From Qipengyuania intermedia (lineage in GTDB: Bacteria; Pseudomonadota; Alphaproteobacteria; Sphingomonadales; Sphingomonadaceae), in contig NZ_JAIGNS010000001.1 of the NCBI RefSeq assembly GCF_019711615.1, positions 434,001 through 498,000 on the forward strand: 64,000 bases of DNA, in the 5' to 3' direction. Position 1 is the stretch's first letter. Every line of letters starts with the position of its first letter. A program made the translations under genes and the position numbers. This document shows, in pieces, positions 44,304 to 53,259 of the stretch. The notes under the pieces were generated by a model. It had not been told where the DNA came from and did not search any database. It saw only the letters and a program-made list of their open reading frames with translations.

Positions 44304-46735
44304 TCTGCGGCAAGCCCCAGCTGAATGTCGTCATTATGGGCGCTGTCCTGCGCACCGCCAGGCCATGCGGAGCCAGTGAGTGCGGGGAACCAGTCTGCGG
44401 GCGCATCGCCCATTGCTTCGCGCAACAGGTCGAGGCGCCGTACCGAGCTTTCACGGCCGGAAAGCAGTGTCAGCACCTCGGGCGCGCCCGAGAGGTCGAG
44501 GCGGACCACCACGCTTGCATCGGGCTGGCGCACGAGGAAGCAACGGCTGTGCGCAGGCAGGCTGCGGATCAGAGCCAATTCGTGGCTGGTGAGGCCGAAA
44601 CCGTCGCAATAATCTTCTGCCCGTGCACGGCTGTTGGGCATGAAAACCATGGTGGCGGTCTGTTCGACCAGTGCAGTCGAGATGCGGCTTTCCAGCGCAT
44701 CGCGCGCGGATTGCGTAGCGAACCCGACCAGCGCATTGCGTTTGCGCAACGTCTTGAGCCAGTCGCGGATGCGGGCAGCGAAGACCTCGTCGTCCAGCGC
44801 CTTCCAGCCCTCGTCGATCAGGATCATCGTGGGGCTGCCGTCCAGCCGCTCCTCGATCCGGTGGAAGAGATACATCATCGTCGGCGTGCGCAGCGCGGGG
44901 TTTTCCAGCAGCGCGGTCATGTCGAAACCGAGTGCCCGGGCGGACAGGTCCAGCCGGTCTTCCGCATTGTCGAACAGCCAGGCCTTCTCGCCTTCGCCGA
45001 TCCAGGCCGACAGGCGGTCTGCCAAATCGCCCGGCTGGGGCCGCTTGCTGCCGGAGAGCAGCTCCTTGAAATGTCGCAGGCGGCGAAGCGAAGCATCGTT
45101 GGCATAGGCCGCATCGACGGCGTGGGCGATTGTCGCTTCTTCTTCCGGACCGTTCGCGCCGAGCAAAACGCCCAACCAGTCGCGCAGGAACGCCTTGTTG
45201 GTCGGAGTGTCGGGCAGGCCGAGCGGATTGAAACCGGTCGGCTCACCTGCGCGGATGCTGTCGTAGCGCCCACCGATCCCGCGCACGAACAGTTCCGCCC
45301 CGCGGTCCTTGTCGAAGAGAACGGTGCGCGGTTTGAACTTCTGCGCCTGTGCGGCGAGGAAGTTCATGACCACGGTCTTGCCCGACCCGCTCGGCCCGAT
45401 GACCGAAAAATTGCCAAGGTCGCCGTGATGGAAGTTGAAGAAGAACGGCGTGGCGCTGGTGGTTTCCAGCAGGGTAACGGCATCGCCCCAGTGATTGCCC
45501 TGCGCCTGTCCGAGCGCAAAGCCATGCAGCGAACCGAAGCTCGCCATATTCGCGCTGGAGATCAGGGCGCGGCGCACGAGATAGCTCTCGTTGCCCGGGA
45601 ACTGGCCCCAGAAAGCAGGTTCGAGGTTCGTATCCTCGCGAACCGCAATCGCTCCGGTATCGGCAAGCGCCGCGCTGCAGGCGGCCGTTGCATCATCGAG
45701 GCGGGCGAGATCGCGCTCTTTCACCATTACGGTGAGGTGATGGTCGCCGAAGCCCACGGCCCCGTTGCCCAGCGCATCGCGTGCCGCCATCATGTCGGCC
45801 CGTTCGGCCATCGCCTCTTCATCGGCCGATTTCAGGCGCCGGATAGACAGGTCCATCCGTTCGCGCGCGGTCTGGCGCTCGGCCGGGGCATAGCTTTCGC
45901 ACACGACCATCTCGAACGGCAGGCGCAGCAGGCCGTCGAGCAGGCCCGGGCTGGTCGCCTCAGGATAATCCTTAAGGCCCAGGATGGCTGCGAAATCGGG
46001 CGAGCCGGATCCGCGCAGTTCCATCGCGTCGAGACCGAAGCTGACGCGGCGATAGGGCAGCATGTGGCCGATATCGACGTCGTCCGCAGGTTTGCGCACT
46101 GGACGCATCTCGCCGTTGTAGAGCGCGGACAGCAGCTCCAGCATTTCGGAATTGGTATTGCCCTGTGCGCCGACATAATCGCCTAGCGGCACCGCGCCGT
46201 AAGCCTGCAGCGAAGCAATGAGCCCCTGTGCGGCAGCACGCAGGCTGCGCAGGTCCTTGGGATCGGCTTCCAGCCGGTCCTTGCGGCCTTTGAGGCGCTT
46301 GGACACCTTCTCGGCCCAGCCCGCCTTTCCGCGCGCGGGGCGGCGGATCAGCGTGATAAACTGGTCGTTGACGAAAAGCTGGCCCGAGCCGAGCCGTTCT
46401 TTCCAGCGCGCATCGATATGGCGGCTGATGGGATCGGGAAATTCCGCTTCGAGATCGATCGAAACACGGCGCCGGATGACGTGATGATAAAGCACGAAGC
46501 GCGCGTCGAGCGTGGATCGAAGAACCACCTCGCGCGTCGCGGCATGGGCGTTCAGTGCCTCGCTATCCTCGGTCTCGAACAGCAGTCCGGGGACCTGGAT
46601 TGCGGTCATGACGCTGCCGTCGCGCAGCAGGACGGTATTTTCGTCCACCATGCGCGAATACGGCAGGCGGTCGCCAGCCCTTGCTTCCCGCGCGCTCCAC
46701 GAGGCGGGGCCGATCCATTTGCGGTCACGCGGCAT
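44300..46735 (-). CDS. virB4: VirB4 T4SS ATPase
   Basis: 811 residues, normal for VirB4. The CagE/TrbE N-terminal region is followed by Walker A (GPSGSGKTVVMNFLAAQ), Walker B (PTMILIDEGWKALDDEVF) and the C-terminal TQSARDAL and RARAEDYCDGFGLT. The hexameric motor of the inner-membrane complex. Overlaps virB3 by 11 bases. A long antisense open frame over it is a composition artefact. Confidence 0.97.
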   Translation of the reverse strand: MPRDRKWIGPASWSAREARAGDRLPYSRMVDENTVLLRDGSVMTAIQVPGLLFETEDSEALNAHAATREVVLRSTLDARFVLYHHVIRRRVSIDLEAEFPDPISRHIDARWKERLGSGQLFVNDQFITLIRRPARGKAGWAEKVSKRLKGRKDRLEADPKDLRSLRAAAQGLIASLQAYGAVPLGDYVGAQGNTNSEMLELLSALYNGEMRPVRKPADDVDIGHMLPYRRVSFGLDAMELRGSGSPDFAAILGLKDYPEATSPGLLDGLLRLPFEMVVCESYAPAERQTARERMDLSIRRLKSADEEAMAERADMMAARDALGNGAVGFGDHHLTVMVKERDLARLDDATAACSAALADTGAIAVREDTNLEPAFWGQFPGNESYLVRRALISSANMASFGSLHGFALGQAQGNHWGDAVTLLETTSATPFFFNFHHGDLGNFSVIGPSGSGKTVVMNFLAAQAQKFKPRTVLFDKDRGAELFVRGIGGRYDSIRAGEPTGFNPLGLPDTPTNKAFLRDWLGVLLGANGPEEEATIAHAVDAAYANDASLRRLRHFKELLSGSKRPQPGDLADRLSAWIGEGEKAWLFDNAEDRLDLSARALGFDMTALLENPALRTPTMMYLFHRIEERLDGSPTMILIDEGWKALDDEVFAARIRDWLKTLRKRNALVGFATQSARDALESRISTALVEQTATMVFMPNSRARAEDYCDGFGLTSHELALIRSLPAHSRCFLVRQPDASVVVRLDLSGAPEVLTLLSGRESSVRRLDLLREAMGDAPADWFPALTGSAWPGGAQDSAHNDDIQLGLAAE

Positions 46736-47009
46736 AGCTGTTGCACCCCCAGCGCTTGTAATTCTTCACGCGCGGGCACTTGCTGACCTTGGTCATCCAG
46801 AGGTCGAAAATCCGCGGTTCGCGCAGGCAGGCGAAATAGCCGACGCCATGCATGACGAGCGCGGCGAACAGCGCCCAGAAGCTGCCCGTGATGAGAAATA
46901 TCTCGGTCGTCACCACCCCGTTGATGATGAAGTAATTGAACGTCACGCCGGCAAACATCTGCGGCCGGGTGAGCGCCTTATGTACGGGGTGGCGGACGAG
47001 CGCGGTCAT
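46725..47009 (-). CDS. virB3: VirB3-like T4SS protein
   Basis: 94 residues from the ATG at 47009, immediately after the virB2 stop; an upstream in-frame start is 11 codons earlier. VirB3 pattern: HPVHKALTRPQMFAGVTFNYFIINGVVT, then a second helix (GSFWALFAALVMHGVGYFACL) and a conserved basic end. Inner-membrane partner of VirB4. Confidence 0.93.
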   Translation of the reverse strand: MTALVRHPVHKALTRPQMFAGVTFNYFIINGVVTTEIFLITGSFWALFAALVMHGVGYFACLREPRIFDLWMTKVSKCPRVKNYKRWGCNSYAA

Positions 47010-47010
47010 G

Positions 47011-47313
47011 TCAGCCTGCCGCCACGCCCTGAATACCGGCAACGATCGAGGCCGCGCCGAACAGGATGAACACGCCGATGATCACGGTTGCGCCAAAGCG
47101 CCAGTTGAGGCGACCGGTCAGCATCATGAAGCCGACGGCAGCCACGGCCATGACGGCAACGGCGGTCGCGACATTACCGAGCAAAGTGCCCTGCAGCCAC
47201 GACAGCGCATTGACGATCGGGCCCGAGCCTGCCGGGTCTGCGCCCTGCGCGAAAGCGGCGCTCGGCCAGAGCAACATGGCCAGTGCGGCCGAGCGGGTAA
47301 CAAGCGATTTCAA
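47011..47313 (-). CDS. virB2: VirB2/TrbC-like pilin
   Basis: 100 residues: a signal peptide (LLWPSAAFAQG), then two hydrophobic helices separated by a short hydrophilic loop (LTGRLNWRFG), the TrbC/VirB2 pilin layout. It forms the T4SS pilus or conduit. Confidence 0.93.
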   Translation of the reverse strand: MKSLVTRSAALAMLLWPSAAFAQGADPAGSGPIVNALSWLQGTLLGNVATAVAVMAVAAVGFMMLTGRLNWRFGATVIIGVFILFGAASIVAGIQGVAAG

Positions 47314-47319
47314 GTCGGA

Positions 47320-47952
47320 TTACTCCCGTGAATGATCTGCAAGGCGGCCCATGATCGAGGCCACGTAGAGTTGAGTTTCGCGAATGCGCGGGACGCCGCC
47401 TGCGCGTTCCACCCGTCCCGGACCGGCGTTGTAGGCAGCAAGCGCTTTTTCCAGGTCGCCGTCAAAGCGATCCAGCTGCGCTCTCAGGTAACGCGCCCCG
47501 CCTTCGAGATTGGCGAAAGGATCGCGCGGATCCACACCCAGTTCCCGGGCAGTCGCAGGCATCAGCTGGGCGAGGCCCTGCGCGCCCGCGGGCGATACGG
47601 CATCATGCCGCCAGCGGCTTTCCTGCCAGACCATCGCTTCGAGGAGCGATTGCGACAGGTCGAAGCGCTGTGAAAGCTCGGCGATCTTGGCGCGGTAGAT
47701 TTCCGGCACACCCGCAGAATGGGCCGTAGGATCGGCGATGGCGTGATCGGGTATCGATAGGCCTTCAGGGACCGGTTCGTTCGCACCGGCTGGGATGGCA
47801 AACTGGTCGGGCGCAGCTTCGGTGGCGGCGCGGTCGCCGGCTATCCAGCGCGCTCCGTCAGCATCGATCTCCATGACATCCGCCTTCACCGGGAAAGCGG
47901 CGAATGCTCCGCCTACGCAAATCGCGTGGAGCACCCATCGTGTACGAATCAT
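47320..47952 (-). CDS. virB1: VirB1-like lytic transglycosylase
   Basis: 210 residues from the ATG at 47952 (MIRTRWVLHAICVGGAFAAF); signal peptide ends VKADV. The SLT domain is clear: LLEAMVWQESRWRHDAVSPAGAQGLAQLMPATARELGVDPRDPFANLEGGARYL with catalytic Glu in QES, then AAYNAGPGRVERAGGVP. It opens peptidoglycan for T4SS assembly. First gene of the virB operon. Confidence 0.94.
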   Translation of the reverse strand: MIRTRWVLHAICVGGAFAAFPVKADVMEIDADGARWIAGDRAATEAAPDQFAIPAGANEPVPEGLSIPDHAIADPTAHSAGVPEIYRAKIAELSQRFDLSQSLLEAMVWQESRWRHDAVSPAGAQGLAQLMPATARELGVDPRDPFANLEGGARYLRAQLDRFDGDLEKALAAYNAGPGRVERAGGVPRIRETQLYVASIMGRLADHSRE

Positions 47953-48044
47953 CGTCGAACACCCTCCGTGCGGCCCCTCTGGAGACCTTACATGACACGA
48001 GGGTGACAAGAAGCTGAATGCTTGGGGAAAACTCTTTCCCCAAT

Positions 48045-48077
48045 GAAAAAGCCCGCTCTCCGTAAAGGAAAGCGGGC
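48045..48077 (-). terminator. Terminator of the TPR gene
   Basis: GCCCGCT and AGCGGGC pair, with TTTTTC following on the minus strand, just after the TPR gene stop. A second inverted repeat GGGGAAA-ACTC-TTTCCCC lies at 48024-48041. Confidence 0.8.
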
Positions 48078-48099
48078 CCTCCGGAGTGATCCCTGTGCT

Positions 48100-48483
48100 T
48101 TAGCGGCTGGCCAGCGCTGCGAAGCCGGTGGTGCGTCCTTCATCGATCATCGCGAGACCGCGACGCGCCAGCACACGCGAGTCGACCCATGATCCATCAG
48201 CGGTTTCCAGGCGGTATCGGTCGTCCAGCCGGGCGGCCTGCTGGAAGCGGTCACGTGCGCCCTCGTGCCGACCGAGACGCGCCAGAGCGACCCCGTGATT
48301 GATGAGCCGCGCCGGATCCTGCGCATCGTCGCCCGACTGCGCTTCGAGCACTTCGAGAGCACCGGCGGGATTCCCGGCCACCAGCTCTTCGTAACCGATA
48401 TTGTAACTCGGCTCGGCGTTGGAAACGACTTCGATCGGGCCGCTACCCATGACGAGAAGCGCTGCTGCGACGGCGAAGGACAT
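48100..48483 (-). CDS. Secreted TPR-like small protein
   Basis: 127 residues with a signal peptide (MSFAVAAALLVMGSG). Tetratricopeptide-like: YNIGYEELVAGNPAGALEVLEAQ, then DPARLINHGVALARLGRHEGARDRFQQAA. Likely periplasmic. Function unknown. Divergent from the lipoprotein gene at 48749 across a 265-bp regulatory region. Confidence 0.8.
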   Translation of the reverse strand: MSFAVAAALLVMGSGPIEVVSNAEPSYNIGYEELVAGNPAGALEVLEAQSGDDAQDPARLINHGVALARLGRHEGARDRFQQAARLDDRYRLETADGSWVDSRVLARRGLAMIDEGRTTGFAALASR

Positions 48484-48635
48484 ATTTTCTCTCCCACTCT
48501 TTCTTGAAGGGCTTTTTGAGCGAAGATTTCAACGACTGCAACAAAACCGTAACATTGTCACAAATCTGCAATGCACTGTGAAACCGGGTGCGAATTCGAC
48601 GATCCGGCGCAAAAGCTGTTGAAAGTGCAACATAA

Positions 48636-48662
48636 CGGTCACGAAGCGTCACAAACTGTCAC
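48636..48662 (+). promoter_or_regulatory. Triple GTCAC direct repeat upstream of the lipoprotein gene
   Basis: CGGTCAC, GCGTCAC and CTGTCAC follow one another with a 10-base period (GTCAC at 48638, 48648 and 48658). A fourth TGTCAC is at 48556-48561. The helical phasing suggests an activator or repressor array; similarity to Pho boxes is partial because those have an 11-base period. Confidence 0.55.
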
Positions 48663-48748
48663 ACGCCGCTCCTAGCTGGCGAGTCGCGATCACGAATTCG
48701 CAATTCGAAATTCATCCGACTCATCCGGTTTTTGAGGGGACCGTACCC

Positions 48749-50323
48749 GTGACCAATATCCATCGCTCGCTCGTCCTGGGCTGCTCTGCCATCGCCCTGT
48801 CCGCATGCGGCGCCGACGAAATCGTCTCGCCCGGCACCGGCGGCAACATCACGATCAACAATCCGCCGGCAACGCCTGCTCCCACCCCGACCCCGACGCC
48901 GCCACCGTCGACCGTGACGCCGGCAAACGGCTGCCCGACGATCAGCGACCCTCAGGGACTGACCGATGACGGCACGATCACGGGTCCGACCGGCGAATAC
49001 CGCGTCTGCACGCTGCCCTCGCGCATCAACGCCAGCATCACCCTGCCCTATATCGAAGGCCTGCTCTATCGCATGAACGGCCGCGTCGACGTGGGCACCG
49101 ACGGTGGCCCCGCTCCCGACGCTAGCGACGGTCTTTCGGATACCGACGTCGAACTGACCATCGAGCCGGGCGTGATCATCTACGCATCGGGTTCGAGCTT
49201 CCTCAACGTCAACCGTGGCAACACGATCGAAGCCAACGGCACGGCCACACGCCCGATCATCTTCACCAGCCGCGACAATGTCCTCGGCATCAATGGTGCG
49301 AACTCGTCCGGCCAGTGGGGCGGCGTCGTCCTTTCGGGCCGCGCTCCGGTCACCGATTGCATCGCCTCGGGCGCAACGCCGGGCAGCGTCAATTGCGAAC
49401 GCCAGGTCGAAGGCGCAGCCGATCCGGCCATCTTCGGCGGCGCGACCCCGGGCGACAGCTCGGGCAGCATGAAGTTTGTCCAGATCCGCTATTCGGGCTT
49501 CGTCCTTTCGGGCGACAACGAACTCCAGTCGCTGACCACTGGCGGCATCGGTTCGGGCACGACGCTGGAGAACATCATGAGCTACAACAGCTCGGATGAC
49601 GGCGTCGAATTCTTCGGCGGACGCGTGAATGTGAAGAACATGATCGTTGTCGGCGCTGAAGACGACAGCATCGACACCGACACCGGTGTGAAGGCCAACC
49701 TGCAATATGTGATCGCGATCCAGCGCCCGGGTGCAGGCGACACGATCATCGAAGCGGATTCCGACAATGCTTTCAACGAGTCGACCCCGCGCCAGGACAC
49801 GCGCATCTCGAATGCGACTTTCGTACACCAGAATGCGATCGACCAGGTCATCCGCATCCGCGGCTTTGCGGACTACCGTATCGCAAACTCGGTGGTAGTT
49901 TCGGCCAATGACACGCGCTGCCTGCGCATCGACGGCCAAGAAGAGCTGACCCGCGCCGCCAACGCCGCGATCGACGAAGCCGGCCCGGTCGCTTTCGACT
50001 CGCTCGTTCTCGATTGCGCCACGCCCTTCCGCGACAGCTCAGGCGCTACCGCTGCCGAAATCGGCGCGGTGTTCGATGCAGGCACCAACAACAACTCCGC
50101 CTTCGTCAACACGCTGTCCATGCTGTTCGTGAACGGTTCGAACGAAAATGCCGTGCCGGTTTTCGATGTGACCGCGTGGTCGAGCTTCTTCGAGCGCCCG
50201 AGCAACATCGGCGCTGCTTTCCCGGGCAACGACACCTGGGTGAACGGCTGGACCTGCAACTCGGCGACGGTGACGTTCGATAACGCCGTGTCGGGCTGCG
50301 ACAGCCTGCCGGTCTACAACTGA
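48749..50323 (+). CDS. Large surface lipoprotein, partner of a TonB receptor
   Basis: 524 residues, GTG start after GAGGGG. The lipobox ALSAC makes Cys ~20 the acylated residue. A Pro/Thr-rich linker (PAPTPTPTPPPSTV) leads to a repetitive beta-rich domain (VELTIEPGVIIYASGSSFLNVN; GQWGGVVLSG; SSDDGVEFFGGRVNVKNMIVVGAEDDSIDTD), resembling a right-handed beta-helix. Predicted to be an extracellular or outer-leaflet protein. It directly precedes a TonB receptor gene; a role in ligand capture is inference. Confidence 0.8.
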   Translation: MTNIHRSLVLGCSAIALSACGADEIVSPGTGGNITINNPPATPAPTPTPTPPPSTVTPANGCPTISDPQGLTDDGTITGPTGEYRVCTLPSRINASITLPYIEGLLYRMNGRVDVGTDGGPAPDASDGLSDTDVELTIEPGVIIYASGSSFLNVNRGNTIEANGTATRPIIFTSRDNVLGINGANSSGQWGGVVLSGRAPVTDCIASGATPGSVNCERQVEGAADPAIFGGATPGDSSGSMKFVQIRYSGFVLSGDNELQSLTTGGIGSGTTLENIMSYNSSDDGVEFFGGRVNVKNMIVVGAEDDSIDTDTGVKANLQYVIAIQRPGAGDTIIEADSDNAFNESTPRQDTRISNATFVHQNAIDQVIRIRGFADYRIANSVVVSANDTRCLRIDGQEELTRAANAAIDEAGPVAFDSLVLDCATPFRDSSGATAAEIGAVFDAGTNNNSAFVNTLSMLFVNGSNENAVPVFDVTAWSSFFERPSNIGAAFPGNDTWVNGWTCNSATVTFDNAVSGCDSLPVYN

Positions 50324-50431
50324 TTGCACAAACCGGGCGGGGGCGGCGCAATCACGCGCTGTCCCCGCCCTCACATCTTTCGAGGCCGTTGCCTCAACCT
50401 GTTTCGACCTAGTCTTCAAGGGGGTCATCAA

Positions 50432-53185
50432 ATGTCCACTGGCAAGCAGCTGGCAGGGCTGCTCCTGCTTTCAACCGCCCTCACCTTCCCGGCAGCCGCT
50501 CTGGCGCAGAGCACCGGAGCCGAAGGTCCGCCACCGACAGAAGCAGAGGTGCCGGACGAGGAAATGACGGACGATATCGACGACGCGAACGATACCGTTC
50601 CCGGCGACATCGCCGACGTCGAAGAACAGGCCCAGCCCGACATTTCGGTTCCCGGCGGCTCGATCATCGTCACTGGTCGCCGCCAGCGCGACGTGACCCG
50701 CTCGTCCAGCCAGGTCATCACCGTACTCGATACAGAAAGCATCGCCCGCACCGGCGAGGGTGATATCGCGGGCGCGCTCGGCCGCGTGACCGGCCTTTCG
50801 ACCCAAGGCAACGGTCTCGTCTACGTCCGCGGCCTCGGCGATCGCTATTCGCTCGCGCTCCTCAATGGCCTGCCCCTACCCTCGCCGCAGCCGCTCAGCC
50901 GCGTGGTGCCGCTCGATATCTTCCCGACCAGCGTTGTCGCATCGAGCCTGGTGCAGAAGACCTATTCCGCGAACTTTCCCGGCGAATTCGGCGGCGGCGT
51001 CATCAATCTGACCACCCGCGCCATTCCGACCGAAAGCTTCGTCACCGTGTCGGCTTCGATCAGCGGAGATAGCGAGACCACCTTCGGCCCCGGCTATACC
51101 TATTTCGGCGGCGACTACGACTGGACCGGCTTCGACAATGGCCGCCGCGACATTTCCAATTACGACGCGCTGCAAGGCTTCTTCGACAGCGGTGCACGAA
51201 TCGGCGACGACGATGTCGACCTCCAGGGCATCCTTGGCGAACTCAACGACCCCAATCTGATCCTTCTCCAGAAGGGCGAACTACCGGTCAACTTCTCCGG
51301 TGGCATCACGGCCGGCACCGCGTTCGACGTGTTCGAGGACGGCCAGTTCGGCGTGATCGCCACGGCATCGCTCAGCAACAAGTGGCGCAACCGCTTCATC
51401 ACGCGCCAGACCGCAGTGAACGAAGCGCTCGACCTCGACACCGATTTCGACCAGTTCGTGACCGACAACCGCATGCTCGCGAACGCCATGCTCGGCTTCG
51501 GGCTGGAAGTGGGACAGCACAAGTTCCGCCTCACCAATTTGTTTATCCACGATACCCTCAAGCGCGCCTCGCTCGCACGCGGTATCGATTTCCAGGACGA
51601 TGACGAAGAAATCATCCAGGACACTTCATGGTTCGAACGCCAGCTGTTCAATACGCAGGGTGTGGCAGAGCTCGAGTTCGGCGACCTCTCGATCGACCTG
51701 CGCGGCGGCTATGCCCAGACCAAGCGCGAAGCCCCGTTCGAGTACGAATTCACATATGTTCGCACCAATAACGAGAACGATCCGCTCGGCGGAATTTTCC
51801 TCAACACGCTGGACCCGCAGCGCGGTGGTGCGATCGTCGCCTTTTCGGACCTCAAGGAAGACCTGTACTACGGCGGCGCCGATGTCAGCTACTTCTTCGC
51901 CGACTGGCTGAGTGCGACCGTGGGCTATGCCTATACCGACACCAGCCGGTTCTCGACGCGGCGAGAGATCGATATCCGCGCCTCGAGTGCCTATCCCGAC
52001 GCATTTGGCGCATTCCGCCCGGACAATCTCCTGGGCGATGCACTCATCGCTCTCGGCTTCGATCGCGATGCGCAGGAAGCGGCCGGTATCGGACCGTTCG
52101 AATACAACATCTTCGAGACGACCCAGACCGATCCGGCCTTTGCGGCCGATCTTGAAATCCACGCCGGCTATGCGAAGCTGGCGATCACACCCTTCGACGT
52201 GGTCTCGCTGGATGTAGGCGTCCGCTATGAAAGCGCTGACCAGTCGGTTCAGGCTGTAGAGGTGTTTGCAGAACCCTTGGGTTCGACCAGCGGCACGTCG
52301 CTGTCCAACGACTATTGGCTGCCGGGCGGCACGCTGACCTGGGAAATCAGCGATGACCTGCAGTTCCGCGCCAGCGCATCGAAGACGATCGCACGGCCCC
52401 AGTTCCGCGAGCTGATCTTCCAGACCTATTTCGATCCGGAAACGAACCGCCAGTTCAACGGCAACCCGCGCCTGGTCGACAGCGAACTGATAAATACCGA
52501 AGCGCGCCTCGAATATTACTTCGGCGCAGGCAGCCGCATCAGCGCGGCGGGCTTCTACAAGGATATCGAGAACCCGATCGAGGTCTTCACCAGCTTCTCG
52601 GACAACGATATCATCTCGGGCTTCGCGAATGCTCCCAAGGCGCAGCTATACGGCGGCGAGATCGAGTTCGAGTGGAACTACGACCTCTACGATCTTGGCG
52701 AGTGGTTCGACAGCAAACGCTTCGTCGCGATTGCCAACTACACCTACACGCAATCGAAAATCTCCGTTGCCGATGATGACATCGCTTCCGTCTTTCCGTT
52801 CGCAGACCAGCCGGCGACGAATTTCTTCGACGACGGCGTGCCTCTGACCGGGCAGTCGGATCATATCGTCAACCTGCAATTGGGCCTCGAAGATCTCGAC
52901 CGTCTCAGCCAGTTCACCGTACTGGTCAAATACGCCAGCGAGCGCGTGACGAGCCGCGGTGCAGGCCCCCTGCCAGACATCATCGAGGAGCCCGGACTGC
53001 AGCTCGATTTCGTCGCTCGCCAAGGGTTCGAATTCCTCGGCAGCGAGCTGGAACTCAAGTTCGAAGCACGCAACCTTACGGGCACCGACCACGAGGAATT
53101 CCAGACCAATGGCGAGACACGCATCGACGTGAACAGCTATCAGGTCGGCCGCAGCATCAGCCTCGGTGCCTCGCTCAAATTCTAG
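50432..53185 (+). CDS. TonB-dependent receptor paired with lipoprotein
   Basis: 917 residues from the ATG at 50432 (MSTGKQLAGLLLLSTAL, AAGGGGG upstream). Signal peptide ends LAQST. An acidic segment (DEEMTDDIDDANDT) precedes the TonB box and plug domain (SIIVTGRRQRDVTRSSSQVITVLD; LSTQGNGLVYVRGLGDRYSLALLNGLPLP). The barrel ends SISLGASLKF. Substrate unknown. Confidence 0.94.
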   Translation: MSTGKQLAGLLLLSTALTFPAAALAQSTGAEGPPPTEAEVPDEEMTDDIDDANDTVPGDIADVEEQAQPDISVPGGSIIVTGRRQRDVTRSSSQVITVLDTESIARTGEGDIAGALGRVTGLSTQGNGLVYVRGLGDRYSLALLNGLPLPSPQPLSRVVPLDIFPTSVVASSLVQKTYSANFPGEFGGGVINLTTRAIPTESFVTVSASISGDSETTFGPGYTYFGGDYDWTGFDNGRRDISNYDALQGFFDSGARIGDDDVDLQGILGELNDPNLILLQKGELPVNFSGGITAGTAFDVFEDGQFGVIATASLSNKWRNRFITRQTAVNEALDLDTDFDQFVTDNRMLANAMLGFGLEVGQHKFRLTNLFIHDTLKRASLARGIDFQDDDEEIIQDTSWFERQLFNTQGVAELEFGDLSIDLRGGYAQTKREAPFEYEFTYVRTNNENDPLGGIFLNTLDPQRGGAIVAFSDLKEDLYYGGADVSYFFADWLSATVGYAYTDTSRFSTRREIDIRASSAYPDAFGAFRPDNLLGDALIALGFDRDAQEAAGIGPFEYNIFETTQTDPAFAADLEIHAGYAKLAITPFDVVSLDVGVRYESADQSVQAVEVFAEPLGSTSGTSLSNDYWLPGGTLTWEISDDLQFRASASKTIARPQFRELIFQTYFDPETNRQFNGNPRLVDSELINTEARLEYYFGAGSRISAAGFYKDIENPIEVFTSFSDNDIISGFANAPKAQLYGGEIEFEWNYDLYDLGEWFDSKRFVAIANYTYTQSKISVADDDIASVFPFADQPATNFFDDGVPLTGQSDHIVNLQLGLEDLDRLSQFTVLVKYASERVTSRGAGPLPDIIEEPGLQLDFVARQGFEFLGSELELKFEARNLTGTDHEEFQTNGETRIDVNSYQVGRSISLGASLKF

Positions 53186-53204
53186 GACTACCGGCTCCCA
53201 ACGG

Positions 53205-53241
53205 AAAAGGGCCGCTTCTCGTTACGAGAGGCGGCCCTTTT
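53205..53241. terminator. Bidirectional terminator between TonB receptor and response regulator
   Basis: AAAAGGGCCGC and GCGGCCCTTTT pair across a 15-base loop; T-rich on both strands. Confidence 0.85.
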
Positions 53242-53259
53242 CTCTTATCCGGTCGCTGA

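Noticed and set aside
48555..48573. TTGTCAC-AAAT-CTGCAAT as a Pho box
   Set aside because: The second half matches CTGTCA(T/C) too poorly; kept only as part of the GTCAC-rich region.
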